From positions 1 through 64,000 of the forward strand of contig JAYNHH010000004.1 of assembly GCA_038107835.1 (NCBI GenBank): 64,000 bases of DNA, in the 5' to 3' direction. A model generated the notes under the pieces. It saw only the letters and a program-made list of their open reading frames with translations. It was not told the origin of the DNA and ran no database searches. Shown here piece after piece: positions 60,890 through 64,000 of the stretch; position 1 is the first letter of the stretch, and the number at the start of each line of letters is the position of its first letter. Made by a program: the position numbers and the translations under genes. Source of the stretch: MED-G116 sp038107835. GTDB taxonomy: Bacteria; Pseudomonadota; Alphaproteobacteria; Puniceispirillales; Puniceispirillaceae.

Positions 60890-61898
60890 CGTATTTCTCC
60901 ACTATCTGCTCAATCCGGCCAAAAACACTTTCACCCGCTTCATCACAGATTTCTATCCTGACCCTGTCACCAAATGTCATGAACGGTGTGTGCGGCTGTC
61001 CATGGTTGATTGTTTCCACCATGCGAAGCTCGGCAAGGCAGGAGTAGCCCCGTCCACCCTCGCCAACCGGCAGGCCCGGGCCGCCATCAACGCCCCTGTT
61101 CGACACCGTACCCGAGCCAATGATCGTGCCAGCCCCCAATCGCCGCGATTTTGCCGCATGCGCGACCAATTGGGCAAAATCAAAGGTCATGTCAGTACCA
61201 GCATCAGCCCGGCCAAGTGGCACACCATTCAGATCCACCTCGACCACGTGATGCAGCTTGTTGTTCTGCCATGCCGTCCCCAATTCGTCAGGCGTTGCGG
61301 CAACCGGAGAAAAGGCCGACGATGGCTTTGCATGGAAAAAACCGAACCCCTTGGCCAGTTCGGCCTTCAGCAGATTGCGCAGCGATATGTCATTGGCCAG
61401 CATCACCAGCTTGATATGAGATGATGCCCTTGCCGGTGTAATGCCCATCGGGACGTCACCGGTAATCACGGCAATTTCTGCCTCCATATCAATGCCCCAT
61501 GCTTCATCCGGCAGAACAATCGGCGCATGTGGCGGCAGAAAATCATCCGATCCTCCCTGATACATCAACGGATCAGTCCAGAAACTCTCCGGCATTTCCG
61601 CACCCCGCGCCCTGCGAACCAGATGCACATGATTGACATAGGCCGATCCATCGGCCCATTGAAAGGCGCGCGGCAGCGGTGAATGCGCCGCTGTCTGATC
61701 AAAGGCCTGGCCAGAAATCGTACCTGACTGCAGATCAGCAAACAGGGCCTGCAGCGCCGGTTCCGTGCGGTGCCAATCATCAAGCGCGGCCTGTAAGGTA
61801 GGAGCTATACGGGCGGCGCTGGTACACCGCGCCAGATCACGCGAGACCACCATCAATGCGCCATCGCGCGTTCCATCGTTCAGACTTGCCAGCTTCAT
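60882..61898 (-). CDS. fumarylacetoacetate hydrolase family protein
   Basis: This 338-residue FAH-fold enzyme has the metal-site region AWGIDMEAEIAVITGDV, the ANDISLRN block and KPSSAFSP. It overlaps hmgA by 4 bases, so it is very probably the fumarylacetoacetase of homogentisate degradation, cleaving fumarylacetoacetate or maleylacetoacetate to fumarate/maleate and acetoacetate. It is the shorter bacterial type rather than the ~420-residue animal enzyme. No maleylacetoacetate isomerase is visible in the operon. Confidence 0.86.
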   Translation of the reverse strand: MKLASLNDGTRDGALMVVSRDLARCTSAARIAPTLQAALDDWHRTEPALQALFADLQSGTISGQAFDQTAAHSPLPRAFQWADGSAYVNHVHLVRRARGAEMPESFWTDPLMYQGGSDDFLPPHAPIVLPDEAWGIDMEAEIAVITGDVPMGITPARASSHIKLVMLANDISLRNLLKAELAKGFGFFHAKPSSAFSPVAATPDELGTAWQNNKLHHVVEVDLNGVPLGRADAGTDMTFDFAQLVAHAAKSRRLGAGTIIGSGTVSNRGVDGGPGLPVGEGGRGYSCLAELRMVETINHGQPHTPFMTFGDRVRIEICDEAGESVFGRIEQIVEKYDV

Positions 61899-63217
61899 CC
61901 ATCAAAATTCCTGTCCAGACCCGCCCAGCAGTCAATGTAATCTTCCTGCAGCGTACCACTGGTTGCCGCGAATTTGCTGACCTGTTGGGGAAAGCGCGTT
62001 TCAAACATGAACGCCAGTGTATTTGTCAGCTTCACCGGTTTCAATTCCACGTTTGAGGCCTTGTCAAAAGCGTCCGCGTCGGGACCATGTGGCAGCATCA
62101 TGTTATGCAGGCTGGCCCCACCGGGAACGAACCCCTCTTCCTTGGCATCATACTGGCCTTTGATCAGCCCCATGAATTCAGACATGATATTGCGGTGGTA
62201 CCAGGGAGGGCGGAAGGTATCCTCGGCCACCGCCCAGCGTTCGGGAAAAATCACAAAATCAATGTTTGCCGTTCCCGGCGTTGCCGATGGCGCGGTCAGA
62301 ACAGTAAAAATCGAGGGATCAGGATGGTCGAACGCGATCGCCCCAACCGGTGAAAAAGTCGCCAAATCATAGCAATAGGGAGTGTAATTGCCATGCCAGG
62401 CAACAACATCAAGCGGGCTGTGCGCCAAAGCCGTGCGATGAAAGCCGCCGCACCATTTGATCACCAGCTCATGTGGCGTTTCCAGATCCTCAAAGGCGGC
62501 AACAGGCGTTTTGAAATCACGGGGATTGGCCAGGCAATTGGCCCCAATTGGCCCCCTGTCGGGCAAGGTGAATTTGGCACCATAATTCTCACACAGATAA
62601 CCACGCGCCGCCTCGCTTGAAAGCTGCACCTTGACCATCATGCCGCGGGGAACCACGGCAATATGTCCGGGCGGAACAGGCATTCTTCCCATCTCCGTGA
62701 ACAGGACAATCTCGCCAAATTCCGGAACAATCATCATTTCCGCATCGGCGTTCAGCAGCACACGGTCCGCCATGCCTTCATTGATCGCATAGATATGCGT
62801 GGCCATTCCCGAATGCTGGCGTGCATCACCAGTCGAGGTCATGGTGTGCATGCCATCGATGAAATCGGTCCTGTCCTTTGGCAAAGGAAGAGGGTTCCAG
62901 CGATATTGACCAAGAGGCAAGTCATGTGGCTCAGCATCCGGTGCGGTGCGCCACAACGGCATCTCAATCCGGGAAAAACGCCCAGTATGCCGCACCGATG
63001 GCCGAATACGATACAGCCATGAGCGTTCATTCGTTGACCGGGGCGCAGTAAAGGGCGAGCCGCTCAGTTGCTCGGCATAGAGGCCATAGGCACATTTCTG
63101 CGGCGAGTTCCTGCCCTGCGGCAAGGCGTTATGCAATGCCTCGGTCTCAAAATCATTGCCAAAACCCGGCATCATTCTGAATTGACCGGAAACTTTTCCT
63201 GAATCTCTGGACGACAT
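61895..63217 (-). CDS. hmgA: homogentisate 1,2-dioxygenase
   Basis: This 440-residue Fe(II) dioxygenase opens homogentisate (from tyrosine/phenylalanine) to maleylacetoacetate. The iron ligands are present: His341 and Glu347 (PPWYHRNIMSEFMG) and His371 (GGASLHNMMLPHGPD). The N-terminal GFGNDFETEALHNALPQGRNSPQ is a strong signature. The start at 63217 has GGAGG 7 nt upstream. It heads the long minus-strand catabolic run and is divergent from a MarR regulator. Confidence 0.96.
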   Translation of the reverse strand: MSSRDSGKVSGQFRMMPGFGNDFETEALHNALPQGRNSPQKCAYGLYAEQLSGSPFTAPRSTNERSWLYRIRPSVRHTGRFSRIEMPLWRTAPDAEPHDLPLGQYRWNPLPLPKDRTDFIDGMHTMTSTGDARQHSGMATHIYAINEGMADRVLLNADAEMMIVPEFGEIVLFTEMGRMPVPPGHIAVVPRGMMVKVQLSSEAARGYLCENYGAKFTLPDRGPIGANCLANPRDFKTPVAAFEDLETPHELVIKWCGGFHRTALAHSPLDVVAWHGNYTPYCYDLATFSPVGAIAFDHPDPSIFTVLTAPSATPGTANIDFVIFPERWAVAEDTFRPPWYHRNIMSEFMGLIKGQYDAKEEGFVPGGASLHNMMLPHGPDADAFDKASNVELKPVKLTNTLAFMFETRFPQQVSKFAATSGTLQEDYIDCWAGLDRNFDG

Positions 63218-63252
63218 GATACTGCCTCCTGTCCGATACCAACGTACACCTG

Positions 63253-63292
63253 CCCATTGACAATCATTGCAAATGAAATGATTGTCAATGGG
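63253..63292. promoter_or_regulatory. perfect 16-bp inverted repeat operator between hmgA and the MarR gene
   Basis: Arms CCCATTGACAATCATT (63253-63268) and AATGATTGTCAATGGG (63277-63292) are exact reverse complements, with an 8-base spacer. The site lies 36 bases upstream of hmgA's start and 43 upstream of marR's start. ATTGACAATCATT-like repeats are typical of MarR-family (HpaR-type) operators. It most likely controls both divergent units. Confidence 0.85.
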
Positions 63293-63334
63293 GTACAGAT
63301 TAAGGGCAAAACCACCGCGTGTGAGGGAGGAACC

Positions 63335-63844
63335 ATGGACCACGGGAAAGACAAGCTGTCAGCAACCTCGCCCGATCTGCCGGTAATCAGCCTTGACCGC
63401 TTTCTACCTTACCGCACGGCGCGCCTTGCCACGGCACTCAGCCGTCGACTGGCCGAATTCTATGAACGGCAATTCTCACTTTCGGTTGCAGAATGGCGGG
63501 TCCTTGTCCATCTGACCCAACAGTCAGAAATTTCGATCCGCGACATCTTTCTGCGTGTCGATATGGACAGGGCGCGTGTCACAAGGTCAGTGCAACGTCT
63601 GGAGGCACGTCAGCTTGTCTCGAAACTGGTCAATGAACAGGACCGGCGGCTTGTCTGCCTTGCGTTGACAGATGAAGGCTGGAAGATGGCGGATGAGCTG
63701 TCGCGGATTGCCATCGATTTTGAACGGCGCCTGCTGGACGCCGCGCAGATCGACGCCTCCATCCTCGCCAGCTTTGATGCGCTGGAACACGCCCTTGCTA
63801 CCGGGTGGAACCAACCGGACACGGGATCAGCCTCGTCAAGGTAA
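63335..63844 (+). CDS. MarR-family transcriptional regulator
   Basis: This 169-residue regulator has the winged helix (SVAEWRVLVHLTQQSEISIRDIFLRVDMDRARVTRSVQRLE and the wing NEQDRRLVCLALTDEG). MarR proteins bind short palindromes and release DNA on binding phenolic ligands. Its position facing hmgA across a perfect inverted repeat makes it the likely homogentisate/aromatic regulator and autoregulator. The ATG at 63335 has GGGAGG 4 nt upstream; in-frame upstream ATGs fall inside the inverted repeat. Confidence 0.9.
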   Translation: MDHGKDKLSATSPDLPVISLDRFLPYRTARLATALSRRLAEFYERQFSLSVAEWRVLVHLTQQSEISIRDIFLRVDMDRARVTRSVQRLEARQLVSKLVNEQDRRLVCLALTDEGWKMADELSRIAIDFERRLLDAAQIDASILASFDALEHALATGWNQPDTGSASSR

Positions 63845-63953
63845 CGCATCACTGCGCTTTTATTGATATTGCTGCCGGTGGACAAAATGGCCTAACGTGG
63901 CTGCGGGGGATTACAATTTGACCCATACCTTCAAACAGGGAACTTGAAAAATT

Positions 63954-64000
63954 ATGGAAATTACAGGCAAGAAAGCCATCGTCCTCGGCGGCACCTCAGG
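63954..64000 (+). CDS. SDR-family oxidoreductase, first codons only
   Basis: The gene runs off the end. The visible translation MEITGKKAIVLGGTSG has the beta-strand and first glycines of the short-chain dehydrogenase nucleotide motif (GGTSG). Nothing can be said about substrate. It lies 109 bases downstream of the MarR gene on the same strand. Confidence 0.7.
   Translation, partial: MEITGKKAIVLGGTS

Overview
The window is a gene-dense bacterial chromosome segment of moderately high G+C. Gene orders point to an alphaproteobacterium: hupB-lon-clpX-clpP-tig on one strand, and rpsF-rpsR-rplI-dnaB-alr-(mlaE-mlaF)-radA-cvpA-purF on the other. The many solute transporters (TRAP, tripartite tricarboxylate) and carboxylate and aromatic catabolic genes would suit a heterotrophic marine lineage such as the SAR116/Rhodospirillales group. 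That placement is inference; there is no rRNA gene here to test it.

Layout. 1-7.7 kb: start of an SDR gene, tRNA-Val, and the protein quality-control block (HU, Lon, ClpX, ClpP, trigger factor), then tRNA-Leu and tRNA-His. Good sigma-32-type promoters precede lon and clpP. 7.9-19.4 kb: fabD, then the ribosomal protein/replication/cell-wall/lipid-transport/purine block ending in an SDR gene. 19.4-26.5 kb: mnmC, a cyclopropane-fatty-acid-synthase-like gene, a YcgN-like protein, a GST, a flavin reductase, an HD hydrolase and small or hypothetical genes. 26.6-31.7 kb: a large FAD/Fe-S 2-hydroxyacid dehydrogenase divergent from a serine-glyoxylate-type aminotransferase and an enoyl-CoA hydratase.

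31.9-46.0 kb is a carboxylate/sugar-acid catabolic island: an alpha-ketoglutarate-semialdehyde-type dehydrogenase, a 2-keto-3-deoxyarabonate-dehydratase-like lyase, a GntR/FCD regulator, a PdxA-like dehydrogenase, a TctCBA transporter, a TIM-barrel isomerase-like protein, enoyl-CoA hydratase, class III CoA-transferase, malonyl-CoA synthetase, a DMT transporter and a rhamnonate-dehydratase-like enolase-superfamily enzyme. Four copies of a TGGTATACCA-type palindrome (the UxuR/ExuR kind of GntR operator) sit upstream of the separate transcription units, so the local GntR protein probably runs them as one regulon.

46.2-50.3 kb: tRNA-Leu(TAA), a TauD/TfdA dioxygenase and a complete TRAP transporter (dctPQM). 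50.3-63.2 kb: about twelve minus-strand genes headed by homogentisate dioxygenase. They include a fumarylacetoacetate-hydrolase-family enzyme, an atypical MBL-fold protein, two FAD aromatic hydroxylases, a DUF2783-like small protein, an extradiol (VOC) dioxygenase, a lone Lrp/AsnC sensor domain, a NicX-like 2,5-dihydroxypyridine dioxygenase, an alpha/beta hydrolase, an acyl-CoA-dehydrogenase-fold protein without the usual catalytic Glu, and an acyl-CoA ligase. A divergent MarR regulator faces hmgA across a perfect 16-bp inverted repeat. The window ends in the first codons of another SDR gene.

I see no phage, IS element, CRISPR array, replication origin or rRNA. The most interesting material is the two catabolic islands and their operators.
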